DNA from: Solea solea
Lineage: Eukaryota; Chordata; Actinopteri; Pleuronectiformes; Soleidae
Reading direction: 5' to 3'
Assembly: GCF_958295425.1 (NCBI RefSeq)
Contig: NC_081154.1
Location: 5,677,139-5,741,138, forward strand
DNA: 64,000 nt
Of the stretch, positions 34,086-46,750 are shown piece after piece. The translations under genes were made by a program, and so were the position numbers. Numbering within the stretch: the stretch's first letter is position 1; each line of letters begins with the position of its first letter. The notes under the pieces were generated by a model. The model saw nothing but the letters and a program-made list of their open reading frames with translations, searched no databases and was not told the origin of the DNA.

Positions 34086-35800
34086 TGTCCCAATACTTTA
34101 GGCATTTTTAAACAGTTTTGTCATTTCATTCCTCATGTTTATATTGTACAACAAAGTTTTGAAGAGAAAAAAGTAGTTTTGGCAACTTTAAACTCCAAGG
34201 ACCTAACTTCAAAATTTCAGTGGTTTATCTCACTTTAGGGCCCTGAAACCTGGCAGGATTTTGACATTTCCCTGACATTGGACATGTTATGGCTCATGTT
34301 AATAAGTACATCCTAACCTTACAATCCCAACTAAATGCCAAACACTTTAAACTGATTATTGGCAGCGTCATTTCTGCTGTTCCTAGCCTCAAACATTGAT
34401 TTCTGTAAGTATCAATAACACCAGAGAGTCATCAACTTCTAGTTTGGTTCATCTTCTGTTGCATCACAGGTTGAATCACTTGTCACTTGGGTAAAATATT
34501 GCGAGGTCAGCTCATCTGCAGAACTCACTCTGATCACTAAGTCATCGGTGAAGAGCACTGATTGGAAAAACACGGCTGCTGGGGTGGTGCATTCACGCGT
34601 GGATGAAAACCACTGACAACGCGCTGGACGCCGCGTTGGCCCTCGTGTTGGCCCTCGCAGCTGCAGCAGCCGCAGCTTCACGTAACGCAAGGAGCTATCA
34701 CACGCATGTGATTCTCTTCACGAAAGTCTGTGTTTACTTATTGGCTTTTCACCCTCTGTCAACACACGTCAGCTCTTGAACGTAATACTCCATAAGAAAA
34801 ACAAGAGGAAAGGAAAAGATACTGATGCAGGAGACAGTTACAGTTCATACGTTTCCAGCCTTTAACTGCCAATAAGTTTTCACTCTCAAAACTGCTTTTA
34901 TTATCATTTTCTTAGGTGTCTGTCTCGTGTCAGATAGTTCCTGTGCTGATGCAGGTATAATGAGTGCTATGGGCCTTCAGGACCGACGCTCTGTAATCTG
35001 TTCAAGCTCACAGCTGGCTCTTACAGCCTCGCCGCACCACAGGGGAAAGGAGGTAATGCTTTTTCCATCACTACGTCCTCATGACTGTGGTCAAACGCTT
35101 TCTCTCCCTCCCCAAGTTTCAGCTCGTCCTGAATGACAGTCATCGGTTTGTCTTTGTCTCCGGAGGAAATCTGTTGTCGAAAAACACTCGGGGTCCAAGT
35201 TTTATAATGAAAGTGATGATAAAAATGTCTTTTTGTGGGGATGTTTGAAACATTGTACAACACACATGTTCCCTTTTTCTTTTCGCTGATATATTTTTGG
35301 ATATGGGTGGAATTTTAGTTACCTTTTCAAAAATGTTGTTATTTTCTTGCCACAAAGAAAGCAAATCCGCCAGTAATTATTATGTTAGTTTACCTTATTC
35401 ACTGTGTGTGTGAATGTGTGATGACACAAGAGACAGTGTTAGAAGTATTTGTGGAACATGACAGTAGAATGAAAGTCGTCCCCAGGTTACACGGGTCTGT
35501 TAACTGTGAGCAAATGAAGCGGCAGAAAAGACCCAGAGAAGAGGAGGAGGATTAAGATGATGATGAGACAACTAACTATTAACCAGGCTAATGCTGCTAT
35601 TGTGAAGGAGATTAGTATCAATAAGAAAGGATTTGTATGAAAGACTGAACAGTAACTGAAACTATCTGCTGCTACCTCAACAAAATTGACTTAAAAATGG
35701 AGGTACAGGTGGAAAAGATAATGGGTGTATCGGGCAAGGTTGATCAGGCAGATACTCGCAAACACAGTGGGGTTTCCATACTCTAAAAATACTCTAACTC
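34086..35800. other. Noncoding, nothing recognised
   Basis: No gene, RNA or clear element supported in either strand. Confidence 0.3.
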
Positions 35801-35805
35801 CACGA

Positions 35806-36160
35806 TTCTCAAACTGTAGCACGTGTACCAACAGTGGTACACAAGAGATTCCTCTGGTGGTACTTGAAGGAAAATCCGAAATACTGTTTTTACTGTGTAT
35901 ACCAGGGTATGTGATCAGAAGTGCTGCAGAGGAATTTAGTAGTAGTGCGTAGAAAATGATATATTCTATATAATTTCACTACACCAGTGTGTGAAGTATA
36001 TGTGAGGAAGAGGAGGATGATGAGAGAGCAAATTATCTTATTGGTCAATGCCTCCTGTGAAAGGTCTGTAGCTGACTTTGCTCGGCCTATTTATTCACAC
36101 CACTGTATTTTACTTCAATATTTTCTCGGGTGGTACTTGGTATAAAAAGGTGGGGAATGG
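35806..36160 (+). mobile_element. Non-autonomous element, 'ggtggtac' type
   Basis: The left end CACGATTCTCAAACTGTAGC with ACAGTGGTACACAAGAGATT, and the right end GGTGGTACTTGGTATAAAAA, match the fish hAT-like family 'GGTTCTCAAACT...AGTGGTACAC...GGTGGTACTTGG'. Non-coding. Confidence 0.5.
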
Positions 36161-36209
36161 AGTAGCTTTTCAAAGTAACATTGCCCAACACTGTTTATGT
36201 GACATTTAA

Positions 36210-36460
36210 CAATGTGATGCTCTTATATACCCTTCAAAGTGCTTTACACTACAGTTGTGCCATTTACCCATTCACACAGAGCATCCATTTTTTAATCCCA
36301 CATCTGTAATAAGCATTCACATGCTGTTTCCACAGTTGCCAGGAGCAATTTAGGGATAAGTCTCTTACCCAGAAGCACATCAGCATAAAGACTAGAGGAG
36401 CTGGGATCAAACCCCAAACCTCTCTGGTTGAAAGATGATATACTGAACCACAGCTGTTAA
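36210..36460 (-). mobile_element. tRNA-derived SINE, copy 1
   Basis: On the minus strand it begins with a tRNA-like head: GTGGTTCAGTATATC (A-box-like) and GGTTTGATCCC (B-box-like). The body follows, ending in ACTTTGAAGGGTATATAAGA at the plus-strand left edge. Same family as 46556-46750 and 57888-57978. Confidence 0.65.
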
Positions 36461-37590
36461 GGACGAAATTTGTAACGTGTCTCTCATGACACTCCGGCTC
36501 CAGCTCGATAACCTAAGGTTATCCTGTCAAGACTACAGCCACAATGACAAACGTCATTTAAAAAGAGGAAAAAAAAGAAGCTGTATTTTCCAATTTGACC
36601 TGAAGGAGGCAGTAAAGTACCACGTAAAAGCCGCGGGTACCTCTCAGCATCAAGACATGTGTGCCTCAGCACGTCCAACGCAGGAAGGGGATAATGACGG
36701 GCAATAAATGACGGAGTATTGACACCACATGCTCTGTGATTCTCTGCTGCTCTTCTTCTCTGATTTACACCTCCGGGGCTCAGTTCCTGCAGGAGAACAC
36801 GGCGACAGCTGTCACACAAGGGCCCTTATTTTCACAGTCACAGTCGAATGTGATGAGGTTAAATCCTCCTGTCGTTGCAGCGCAGCCCATTGTGGAAATC
36901 ATTTAGGACTTAAGATGTGACAAGAATTGCAGGGAAACTGAAGCTCCATCTGCAGTGAGAAGAATGTTTAGTGATGCCGTTTTGTTGTCACGGAGGCGCC
37001 ATATGTTCAGACACTGTATAGATGGAAAGATGTGCGTATAAGTAGTGAATGTTATGCAGGAAACAGATGTAGTAACTTCATAAATAAAACCTCAAAGTCA
37101 TGATCTGCAAACGTTGGAGATGTAGTTGAAGACATTTGCTTCTGAAAGTTAGAACGCGCTTTTCTACTTCACTATAACATGGCTTAAAAAAGTCAGATAT
37201 TATGACAGTGTTATTTTCATACAGTTCTATGTAGTTATGCAGGAGATATGAGGATGTTTGGAGGTTGCTATTTTGATCCAGGCCAGTCCTGGAAAGGGGT
37301 TTAAAGGAATTGAAGCAGTTGATTGTTCAGCAGTTTTTAACTTCCACTTCTTATAGCAGGAATGTCTCGAGATAATTACCCCAAGTAGCAGAAATATGAT
37401 CTCTGCTGTTTTTTTTAAATCATTTTTCTAGTTTTGTCAAAACCACAGATGGATCCCGTTTATATTTATTGGGATGAAAAGCTATCTGAGATACAGACAA
37501 CCTCAACTATCTGCATACCATGATACCGACGATTAACTGCCCCTTTCGTCTTTCCTCTCCATCTCTTTCCTCCTCTCTCACACCAACGCC
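36461..37590. other. Noncoding, nothing recognised
   Basis: A 111-codon minus frame (36819-36484) lacks any family signature and is judged fortuitous. Confidence 0.35.
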
Positions 37591-37599
37591 CAACATCAG

Positions 37600-37815
37600 A
37601 ATCTTGCCCTCGCCGGTTACAGTACATGATGTCAGGGATTATCAGGCCACAGTGCTTGGCACGGGTTAAAGATGTCATCATTAGGTCCCCTGAGGGGACG
37701 TTGAGGTCAGCCGAGGAATGATAAAGGCCCTTTAGTTAAACACCAGAATCGTGTTGTTAGCCCCCAAATTGGCAGCACAAACGAGATTACTGTGTTTTTG
37801 GAGGAAGTCAGTCTT
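37600..37815. promoter_or_regulatory. Candidate conserved regulatory block
   Basis: Repeat-free, balanced composition, with an interrupted palindrome GTCCCC-tga-GGGGAC (37685-37699), GGGATTATCAGG (Otx/Pitx-like GGATTA core) and GTTAAAGATGTCATCATTAGG. It looks like vertebrate noncoding regulatory DNA. No conservation test possible here. Confidence 0.3.
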
Positions 37816-38244
37816 CGGAGACTTGGCTGTGGTACTGAGCGCTGTTCCAAGAGTCTGGGTTTCCGTGGGTGGGAACAGCGAGATGGGCACAATGTGGGAG
37901 GCTTAAACAAAATGGTGTGAGGAGCCCTGGAGATTATACAGCGTGTTGTGGACGCAACAATCTGTCAAAACTGTGGAGTTGTGGTATTGTCCTTCAAATT
38001 TTGGTCTGAATTTCCGTGGATTCCCGTATATGGCCCACCGTTTTGGCTGTCATCGTGCTGCATTCCGGCTCCTTGCGTTAAAGTAAAAATTGAAGAGCAA
38101 CTTTGACCATCCATCATCTGCAATGGAAACAACTTTGGCTAAAACTGTTGAAAAGGAAATGTCCCTTCATTTAATTGCTTCGATGAGAAAAATCATTCTT
38201 GGACAAACATGACAGTATTATTGTCCTTGTTTGACTGTTTTTTC

Positions 38245-38625
38245 CAAGTTCGAACATCCATCCATCCATCCATCCTTACCCCTCCCTTTCCCAAGCACAT
38301 CTGGGAACTACGGTGGCCTTCACATGCCAGAGAAGATGAAAACTCTATTTTACAACTCTCTCCATTCTTCCTTTCTAGCATTCTCTGTATTGTTTCCTCC
38401 TTCTGCTTTGTTGGTTCACGCATTAGGTTAACGTGAGTGGAGCCTTGCTTCCTTGTTAGCATCATAATTCTAGAAATATGGTGGCACAAGATGGCGGCCT
38501 CTGCAAGGACCTTGCCTAATATGAAAGGCCAAACTGTTTTTGTTTGTTTGTATGTATGTACAAACAAAACAGTGTGTTTCATTTCTGCCAATAAACCCTG
38601 CTTAATGTCACGCGCTGGACCTTGA
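38245..38625. mobile_element. MITE, 'GGGAACTACGGTGGCCTTC' family, copy 1
   Basis: Contains a CATC tetranucleotide run, then GGGAACTACGGTGGCCTTC (38303-38321), ATGGCGGCCTCTGCAAGG, and the family end TCACGCGCTGGACCTT. The 19-bp block recurs exactly at 56141-56159 in copy 2. Reading frames on both strands through it are element sequence, not genes. Confidence 0.65.
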
Positions 38626-38639
38626 AATGAGAGTAAACT

Positions 38640-39240
38640 ACTCCCACTCCACAGAGCTAGAGCTGGTATTAGCCTAGCTTAACATTAAGATTGGAGAAAT
38701 ATTTATATCTGTTTGTTTTTTTATCTGAACGCAAATGCAAATGCAGAAAAAAGTACTTGCTACACAACATTTGTGTACAGCTTCTACACATGTTGCCTGA
38801 AGCTAGGAGTCTTACTTTTTCCATAAGCCCATTTCTTAGTGAGCTTTATCAGTTTCATGGGTGTATATTCCCTTTTTGTTTTGGATAGCTATTTCTTCCT
38901 ATTCCCAGTCATGCTAGGACTAGCTAGCTCTTTGTGGGTCTTGCTCCCTAAAAGCTTTGACGACGCGTAGAAGTTCTTGTTCAACAGCCTGTTGTTCAGA
39001 GTGTTAGACATAAATGTTAATAAATGTACTTATCGCAAACTTAATGTGCTGTAAAATGCAAACTCTGCAATCTAACAAGCTCATATGCTAACATAGCTAG
39101 TGGGGCAAGGCACATACAGTATGTCACTTCGACAGTTACAAATATGAAAGAACATTCCAGAATTATATAAAAAAAAACGTACAGGTTGTGCTCAGCTAAG
39201 TGAGCATAGGGAACATTTTAAGTGACCTAACAAAGCTTCC
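38640..39240. mobile_element. Degenerate 'AGCTTAGC' MITE relics
   Basis: TATTAGCCTAGCTTAACATT and GACTAGCTAGCTCTTTGTGG are decayed blocks of the AGCTTAGCATAAAGACTGG / CAGCTAGCCTGG family. A further piece, TGCTAACATAGCTAGTGG, lies at about 39089. Related sequence occurs at 19.56 and 63.69 kb. Confidence 0.4.
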
Positions 39241-40197
39241 TCAAATAAATAATGTGAAGCTTGAAGGAGCCAGAAGACAAAATATTAAACATAAGCAAAA
39301 GAATGCACATTTTATTATATCAATTTGTAAAGAATTCAACCACAATCTGCGTTTCGAAACCACATTTCAAAAACTCTCACTGTAAAGCTTTTAAGTCGGC
39401 GCTCTAACTATAGTGTACAGGTGAATTTCTATTCTCATATCAAGGTAGTCAGTGGGTGAGTGGGGAAGTTCCAGTTCAAGCTAATAACTGCTGGTGATCA
39501 GCTGTTTGCCTGAGTCAGCACGTAATCTCCCTCAGCTGAAGCGAGTGATTGACACTTAAGTGCCCGCCCCTCCAACCCCCGCACACCTCAGCCCTACTGC
39601 ACCAACCTGTCCAGGTGTGTAAGCTTTCATTTAAAACTTTGCATGTGTGTGCGTGTGTGCGTGAAGATGACCCTCACAGCTGCAGTGTCACTGACATCAG
39701 CACTACAGCTTTTTTTGAAGACATCTCTAATTAGACCTGGCTGCCCTGTCATCACATGCTGCTGTTATCACCGGAGCAGCTGGAACACATACACACACAC
39801 ATACACAGGTGTCCAGATCTGACACAAATACCTTAGCAACCGTTTGGTTAGCAACACAATACAAAAACACAAGACAACAAAATGTAGCAGGGAACTCTTT
39901 GACCACAAGAAATGGTAGAAAATGAAATTAAATATTAATGTCTTTGAAGCTATTTAAATAACAGAGTGAAACAGTTAAAACTGTGTGTAGAATGTGTATC
40001 GTTACGTAAGGTTGAAATGCCCACAAGCTTTTATTTGTCACCAATAAAACCAACTAGGAAATCAAATGCATTTCATATCAAATTCACAAGCTAAGTCGGA
40101 TTTATTTATCAATATTTTTCCATAAACAGTGTATAAAATGAACAGTGCTATTTACAGCTGCTAGCAACTGGAAAATCAATATTTCATGGCAATAACG
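39241..40197. other. Noncoding with short CA/TG runs
   Basis: Short TG/GC and CA runs lie at about 39643-39662 and 39788-39806. No gene supported. Confidence 0.35.
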
Positions 40198-40604
40198 GCC
40201 CCCTTTTTCCATCAACGTTTCCAGGAACTTTTATTACCAGGAGGCTTATTCACCTGGGGAAAAGAATTCCCGGTAATCTGTGTGGTTTGCATTTGGACCT
40301 CGTCGTCCGTCCACTTGTACGTCCTTTTCTTTGCTCCATATTTTTGATTTTCTTTTAAAGGTGTCCGTGTCTTAAACAGCTGCAAAACGTGTTCCACCAA
40401 TCAGTGTTCTTCAGCACACAGCACTGCCCCTCTAGAGTTCCTGGTAAGTTCTGAAAGGTCCCAAATCGCGAATACTAGGTGTTTCTCTGGGTGACAGTTT
40501 GGGATCGAGGGAAAGTTTTTCCCCAGATAATTTCGGTGGAAACGCAGTGAGGTTTTTGAAAATCCCGGGTAAATGAGTAAAGTTCCTGCGGTGGAAAAGG
40601 GGGC
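40198..40604. mobile_element. 407-bp terminal-inverted-repeat element
   Basis: The left end GCCCCCTTTTTCCATCAACG mirrors the right end CGGTGGAAAAGGGGGC. Subterminal GGAACTTTTA pairs with AAAGTTCC. Typical small non-autonomous DNA transposon of fish. The 120-codon minus-strand frame inside is incidental. The target-site duplication is not clear. Confidence 0.75.
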
Positions 40605-42470
40605 TAATGTCTTCACTGAAGAATCGTCCACATCCTCATTGCGATGCATCTTAGAAATGATCATTTCCGACTCCACCTCTGAAGATACGGATGAATAAAC
40701 TGCCCATATGGACCACTTCAGGTCCACATACATGACTCCACCTTGCCAAAAACACGCCCACATTTGATTCTGGACATTTAAGACACATGCAGTGCTTTAC
40801 ATGTGGACACTACAGAATCGCAGAGGTGTTAAAACCATGCCAGGAAGTGAGCCACATCTGTGAGCTATCTACTCTACGTCTCCTAAGTTTTTTTTTAATT
40901 TTATTGAAGCCATCTTGTCTAATGAATATTGATTAGTTTATAGTAATTATTTTCCCAATTTGAGACAGGCAGTTCATTTATTCCCGGATCATTTGTGCAT
41001 CCAAACAGTGTGCAGCAGTAGCCTGGGTCAAAGCCAGCTGCTAAGACATCTTTAGGTGACTAACCTGGTAGGACGCTGCCCGTGGCAGCTGGTAGTGATT
41101 CAGCAGAGATTTTAAAAATCGGTTTGAACTCTTTTTTTTTTTTTTCTCTCTCTCTCGAAAAACCCACACGGACACAATGTGTTTTAAGTGACTTCTGGGC
41201 AACGCGCGCTCCTCGAGCCAAATGACTTCAAGATTACAAGAATTGCCCGAGGCAGTTCGTGTTCAAAATCTCAACAGTTGCACAAGGTTATTTGGTCACG
41301 TGTGATAAAAATACAGGGACACAAATTCATTCTGTCTTTACAATCGTTTTCCTCTGCTTACCTGGTTTACATCTAAGATAAAATCCATTATATAAAGTGT
41401 AACACAGATACCCACTTGGTCTGCTGTAATGGATGGGGATTTAAATGTCTCAGGATTATTATGAAGCACATTCAACATCCTTTCCATTCCTTCTTTTCAA
41501 CTTTTTTTTTTGTCAGGTTGGAGTGAACCCCCGCCCACCCTGTCAAACACACGGCTGCAAATAGACACAAATTACTGCCTATTGCTAATTTCCCTTGTAA
41601 TTACAGGTTCGGCTGTGCTCTAGAATTCACTGATTATCCTCAGCAACACAAACCAGAGCTGTCACAGTGTCAAAAGTGGGAATTTCCCCAGGTCGAATTC
41701 CAACGAGAGAGTTTAAACTTGAGAGTGGAGGTGCAGAGACAGACAGCGAAAATTGGCTACATTTTGATTTTTCTTTTTGTTCCTTTGGGTGCATCTTAAT
41801 ATGTAACACGAGTCTTTAACCATTGTGTTCTGACACTGACGTGAAAAAGGTGTCAGGTCCGTGTTTTGTGGCAAAATTGGAGGAAGTGCAGGTACATGTT
41901 CTCCAGTTGGAACGTAAAATGTTAGTATTTTTTAACAAAATCCAGACTGGAATGTCAAGCAAATAATAATTATAAAAATGACTCCGCACATGCAGCTTCA
42001 TGTTGATAGTGATAAGAAACCCATGACCGCACATGACAGGAGAAAATCAGTGAGAGCAAGCGTAACAATGAGGAGACGAGGGAGTTTCCTGTGTCACAGT
42101 TGCTTTTCCTCTGGCTGCTGGGTTTCGACTCCTCCGTGAGTGCAGTTGTGAAATGGAGAAGTGTCCTTTGACATCCATCTGGAGATGTTTGCCCTGACAC
42201 GCAGCCACCTGTGACCTGTGTGAACCTGCAGTAGCCTCAGCTGGAGACAGAAGCCTGACTCACGCCAGACGTCCCATGTCCTGTCCCTGCACTCGCTGGA
42301 CGCAGTAGCTGTTATTGTATGATTATAAATTCCATGATCTTATTTTTTAATGATTTAACTTGAAAAAAGTGGGTTTATAATGATTTAGGGGGCTATACAT
42401 GTGCCAACTTTTTTGAGAAAATTAAATTGAAATAATTTTACATCATTTCAAAATTAAAGTGTTGCTTGGA
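40605..42470. other. Noncoding, nothing recognised
   Basis: A T13 run followed by a short TC run at about 41131-41155. No gene or clear element supported. Confidence 0.3.
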
Positions 42471-42477
42471 TGTGGAA

Positions 42478-42480
42478 AGA

Positions 42481-42524
<44 letters not shown>

Positions 42525-42925
42525 CATCCATCCATCCATCCATCCATCTACCCACCCACCCACACCATCTAGCCCACCTATCTACCGACCAACCGACCAT
42601 CCACCCGTACTATCTACCTACCATCCAACCTACCCATCCACCCACCATCATCCACCTATCCGTACATACCTAACATCCATCATCATCATCATCATCTATC
42701 CACCCGTACTATCTACCTACTTTCACCTGTCCATCCATCCTATGTACCTTCAATCCATCCATCCATCTACCTACCCACCCATCATCCATCTAGCCTACCT
42801 ACCTACCTACCTACCTACCATCCACCCCTCCATCCAACTTACCTACCTACCCATCCATCCACTACCACCCAGCTATCCATCATCATCATCATCCATCCTT
42901 CCTGCCTACCTACCATCCATCAATC
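42478..42925. repeat. Compound tetranucleotide repeat (CTAT)n(CCAT)n
   Basis: A pure CTAT run (about 42481-42523) turns into CCAT (about 42524-42547), then degrades into mixed CCAC, CTAC, ATCC and CAT units for some 380 bp. The long tyrosine/proline/serine-rich frame across it is a repeat artefact. Confidence 0.95.
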
Positions 42926-43960
42926 TGCCACATTCAATGATACTTAAATCTGAGTCCATGTCTCCATGGCTAAAGACAGTGAGCTGTAGCTGTATGTGAT
43001 TGGCTGATGAGACATGTGTGTTAACGAGCAAATGTATGTGTGAGTACATAATCACCTTCCATCTCGGCACCTAACATAACAACAACCTGTTTGTTGTGGA
43101 ATCTGACCTGATTGAGAAAAGATTATTGTCTAGTTATCTTTAATTCTATTACTTATTAACACCTAATACTGACTATTCGGCGACATTTTGACAACATCCA
43201 CAAAGCACAATCTTGCAAATGTGGTCACATGAACTCCTGTGACCCTCTGACACTTCACATAAACTTGTTTTTCATGCGGTTTGAGCGTTTAATGCACTGT
43301 AAATGATTATTTCACACTGCATTTCTCCGCTTCAACTACTTAAAATAATAAAATGCACTAACATTTAATCTCTGTGTGCAAAGTAGACAGACAGTAGATT
43401 CTCCCTGACCCTCAGTGTCTGGATTCTAACTGGACACCGTGTACTCACTGCACATGTGCCACTGTGGCGTATCCACCGCCCGTAAATCACTGCAATCAGG
43501 TCTAAACCCTACAAAAAGGAAAACCAAACGCAGCCTCTGACTTTTTCTTTTTCGTTTGACCGTTTATGATGAAATTAGTCAAATTAGGCATAAATAGAAA
43601 ATGGCTTTAGTGAATTTACCTCATTTTGTTTGTCTTAATGGGCCTGGTTATGGATTTACGTAAGCGGCGCAGACCGGGGCCCTGATCTGTAACTCCAACG
43701 ATTTTATCAGACACATGTGCTGCCCACGTTTCACTGGACGCAGGAATATAAAAGAGGAAAAAAACACACAGAGAGAGAAGGTGAGAGGACAACAGAGAGA
43801 AGATAATCGGAGCTGCATGGAGCTCATCTTGGCAACCCGATGCTTTTTTTCGATCAGGCATGGCTGAGCTTCATGGGAATTACCACCAAGGCTTGACCGC
43901 ACCGCTGTCCAATCAGATTGCTTGGCTAAAACGACTTACTGTATAATTACATTTACATTC
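42926..43960. other. Noncoding, nothing recognised
   Basis: No gene supported. Short frames near 43.6-43.9 kb have no domain evidence. Confidence 0.3.
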
Positions 43961-44165
43961 AGACCAGCGGCGGGTCAGTTCTAACCGAGCCAGGGCCGCA
44001 TATTCCACCTCCACGCCTTCCCCTCTTCATGCTCCGCAGGCAGACATGCAGATAGAAGGATATATAACATTTATACAGACCCGGGTCTCAAGCCATTATA
44101 AATAAAATTATGTCACGGTCAACTGTGCGCTATCTGATTCTGAGTAATGGTATAAAGAAAAAAAA
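43960..44165. promoter_or_regulatory. Candidate conserved regulatory block
   Basis: Repeat-free sequence with CpG-bearing GACCAGCGGCGGGTCAG, then AATAAAATTATGTCACGGTC and GCGCTATCTGATTCTGAGTA, in a pattern typical of vertebrate noncoding regulatory DNA. A short hAT-like scrap (GTGGGCCAGGCCAGT) follows at about 44276-44290. Inferred. Confidence 0.25.
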
Positions 44166-45085
44166 AAAAACGAAGAAAAAAATCCCCTCCCACGTATGCT
44201 AATACTGTTTTTGCAGTCCCTGCTGGGAGACACACGGCAGACATGCCAAGAAGTTCAGGGCTGGAGGAAAGCGAGTGGGCCAGGCCAGTGGTTTGACGTC
44301 CAGTAAAATATTAGAAAATGAGCTGAAAGGGCATTTGAAATGCATACATGCACACAACAAATTAGGAGGGTGGGGTCAGTGGCATTTTCATGTCCTTTAC
44401 TCAGTCTGAACATTGTCAGAATAGACCATTTACAGATTTAAAGGTGAGTTTAACAGGAGTGAGCTTTGTTGTACCTGTAGCCACACCCACTCGTCACGAG
44501 GACACGTGGAGTGGAGTGGATTCTTTTTTATTTTTTGTTTATTTTAACCATAAAAGGGCCAGAACATGTCCTGTGAGTAAGTGCTTTTGAGCATTTTTCC
44601 AGAAAAACTTTCAGTATCTGGCAGTTATTTTCAATTTGCTGCATGCTATAATAGTGTATTAACAATTTAAAACTGTTTTATTTAGAAAAAAAAACACAGT
44701 AGTTGTACATTTTGTGTGTTCAATTTGAAATTTGAACAGTATAAAACATATTGAAAGTAACATTTGTTTGAGTTTGTGTCTCAATGTCCAAAAACGGGCC
44801 AAACAAGTATGGAACCTATGTACATGCTTTGTTCCAACTCTCTCCTTGCTGTTGACAAAGACGGTGAAATTACCGTAATAACCACACATTGGCGTTGACT
44901 CGCAACTTCTAACGTGTCGTCTGAGATTCAAAAAATAATGAAACCACTGGAGGGCGACAAAAGCTCGGTTTTGGGCGGTCGAAAGCAAAGAAATATGACC
45001 AATAATAATGTTCCTGACATTGTTTTTGGCAACGTTATTAAATGATTTGTGAGAGAGCAATGATGTTCCACAGAACTAAACTGTA
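44166..45085. other. Noncoding, nothing recognised
   Basis: A13 run at about 44157-44170. A 133-codon minus frame (45060-44659) has no family signature. Confidence 0.3.
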
Positions 45086-45089
45086 TCTA

Positions 45090-45335
45090 ATGACCACGTT
45101 TACGTCCAACCATACGACTTGTTTACCAGATTCTGAGAAATTATACACATATGTCATTACGTCATTTTTGTAGTTTCAAAATACTGTTTAGTTTGTCTAT
45201 ATTCAGATTTAGCGAAATCTTCAACCTAATCTGGTTAATATCAGAATACTGCTGTCGATGCAAACTCTCATCATGGCCTGATTAAAGGTCCAGAGTGTAA
45301 GAATAAGTGACATCTACTGGTGAGAGGGAAAACTG
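45090..45335. mobile_element. MITE fragments
   Basis: GACCACGTTTACGTCCAACC and TTTAGCGAAATCTTCAACC resemble a fish TIR element with a TTTACATGCA-type end. Adjacent is TTAAAGGTCCAGAGTGTAAG with CATCTACTGGTGAGAGG (45282-45327), the other terminus of the ACACTGGACCTTTAA family. Confidence 0.45.
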
Positions 45336-45367
45336 TAACACATTTGAAAAAATACATTTGGAAACAA

Positions 45368-45485
45368 AAAAAAGAAGTCAGAATTCTGGGATTGAAGTCA
45401 GAATTCTTGGGAAAAAGTAAAAATTTTGAGATTAAAGTCACAATTCTGGGGAAAAAAAGTCGGAAATTCTTAGGAAAAAGACTCT
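45368..45485. repeat. Minisatellite of AGTCAGAATTCTGGG-like units
   Basis: Four or five imperfect units of about 25 bp built on AAGTCAGAATTCTGGGA with GATTAAAGTC or GGGAAAAAG linkers. A common simple minisatellite type in fish. Confidence 0.75.
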
Positions 45486-45910
45486 TGGACTGTTTTGTAC
45501 AGTGGTAGGAAATATCAAATACAATGTAAGAGACTGTTTTTTTTCAAGACGAGACCTAAAACGAAGCCATTTTCAACAATTCCAAGAGAAAACTTCTCGG
45601 TTTTCCTCTGAGAACTTAAAAGTATCACACGAGGACAAGAACTGGACAGAAAAGCTGTGGTCGATGATGCAACCACATCTTTGTTTTGAAAAAAGCGTGC
45701 AGTCAGACAGTTGGCCGTGGCCTCTGCAGGTACCGCAAGGAGATTCAGACGTTCCCTGACCGAGTCTGTGCAAATACGCCCCGCGCAAGACAACAATATT
45801 TGCCTTCCAGCTGCAGATATCGGTGAAATAACAAGAGTCTGCATCCACCTCTGGCTTCAGCCGTGTCCAAAGATGACTCACTGTGTGAGACACCTGCTGT
45901 CCGTGGACGC

Positions 45911-45911
45911 T

Positions 45912-45941
<30 letters not shown>
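45911..45941. repeat. (AC)n microsatellite
   Basis: Pure CA run of about 30 bp. Confidence 0.9.
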
Positions 45942-45943
<2 letters not shown>

Positions 45944-46555
45944 AACAGACCTGCCAAGACACGGGACAACAGCAGCAGAGACACCAGATGTTCCAGGGTT
46001 ACGAGGAGATTCCAGGAGGTGAAGAGGTTAACGTCTATTTTTAGCAACAGCAAACAGAGCAGTTTAACCACAGAGGGTGAAAATATTTAGTTTCATTGTG
46101 GCCCAGGATAAGCCAGAGTCAAGACGTCACTTTTAGTTCATTTTATCTACAGTATCTGTTAACAATAACAATAGCAAAACAAACATTATTTATCTCTTTG
46201 GGTTGAGTAATGTGTACACCTACTTTTGACTGAAATAAAGCTATAATTCTGGTTAATGATACCATTTTCATCCAGAGAAACCCAAAATACAAGAAATTAA
46301 TCATTAGATTACAACTGCGTTAGTCAAATAATATAACAAAACTGAAGTTATTTCCCTTTTAAAGGGGCAAAGCATGTGTTTTTGTCAGTGTTATCATGTA
46401 AAGTACAAATATTTTTTTTTTTACTGTACAAAAGTTCACATATCTGTACTTTGCTTTGTTATTTATATTTCTAGCAACTTTTAACTTTGCTCTATTTCCT
46501 CTAAATATCTTTGACACGTGTTACTACCAAATAAAATCAGAAGAAGAGTTGGTAT

Positions 46556-46750
46556 TATGGTCTGTATTTATATAGAGCTTCTCTAGTCTTGATGAGTTGC
46601 TTTACACTATGGTTTTCACCCATTCACACACTGCGACATGGGGTTCAGTGTCTTTGCTGAAGGACACATATAGAGTAGCAGAGGCAGGAATTGAACGCAC
46701 AACTTTCCAGTTGAAAGACAACTTGCCCTACCACTGAGCCACTATGGCTC
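46556..46750 (-). mobile_element. tRNA-derived SINE, copy 2 (best preserved head)
   Basis: The minus strand starts with a tRNA-like head: TGGCTCAGTGGTAGGGC (A box) and GTTCAATTCC (B box). It ends with AAGCTCTATATAAATACAGA at the plus-strand left edge. About 195 bp, non-coding. The plus strand begins GGTCTGTATTTATATAGAGC like copy 3. Confidence 0.8.

Noticed and set aside
36484..36819. 111-codon minus-strand frame
   Set aside because: Contains a phenylalanine run from an A-tract and no family signature.
38193..38591. 132-codon minus-strand frame
   Set aside because: Lies inside a MITE copy whose sequence recurs at 56.1 kb.
42466..42999. 177-codon plus-strand frame
   Set aside because: Translation of the CTAT/CCAT tetranucleotide repeat (Y, S, I, H, P periodic residues); not a gene.
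45502..45962. Overlapping frames of 85-129 codons on both strands
   Set aside because: Cross a CA microsatellite and lack domains; no consistent splice structure.
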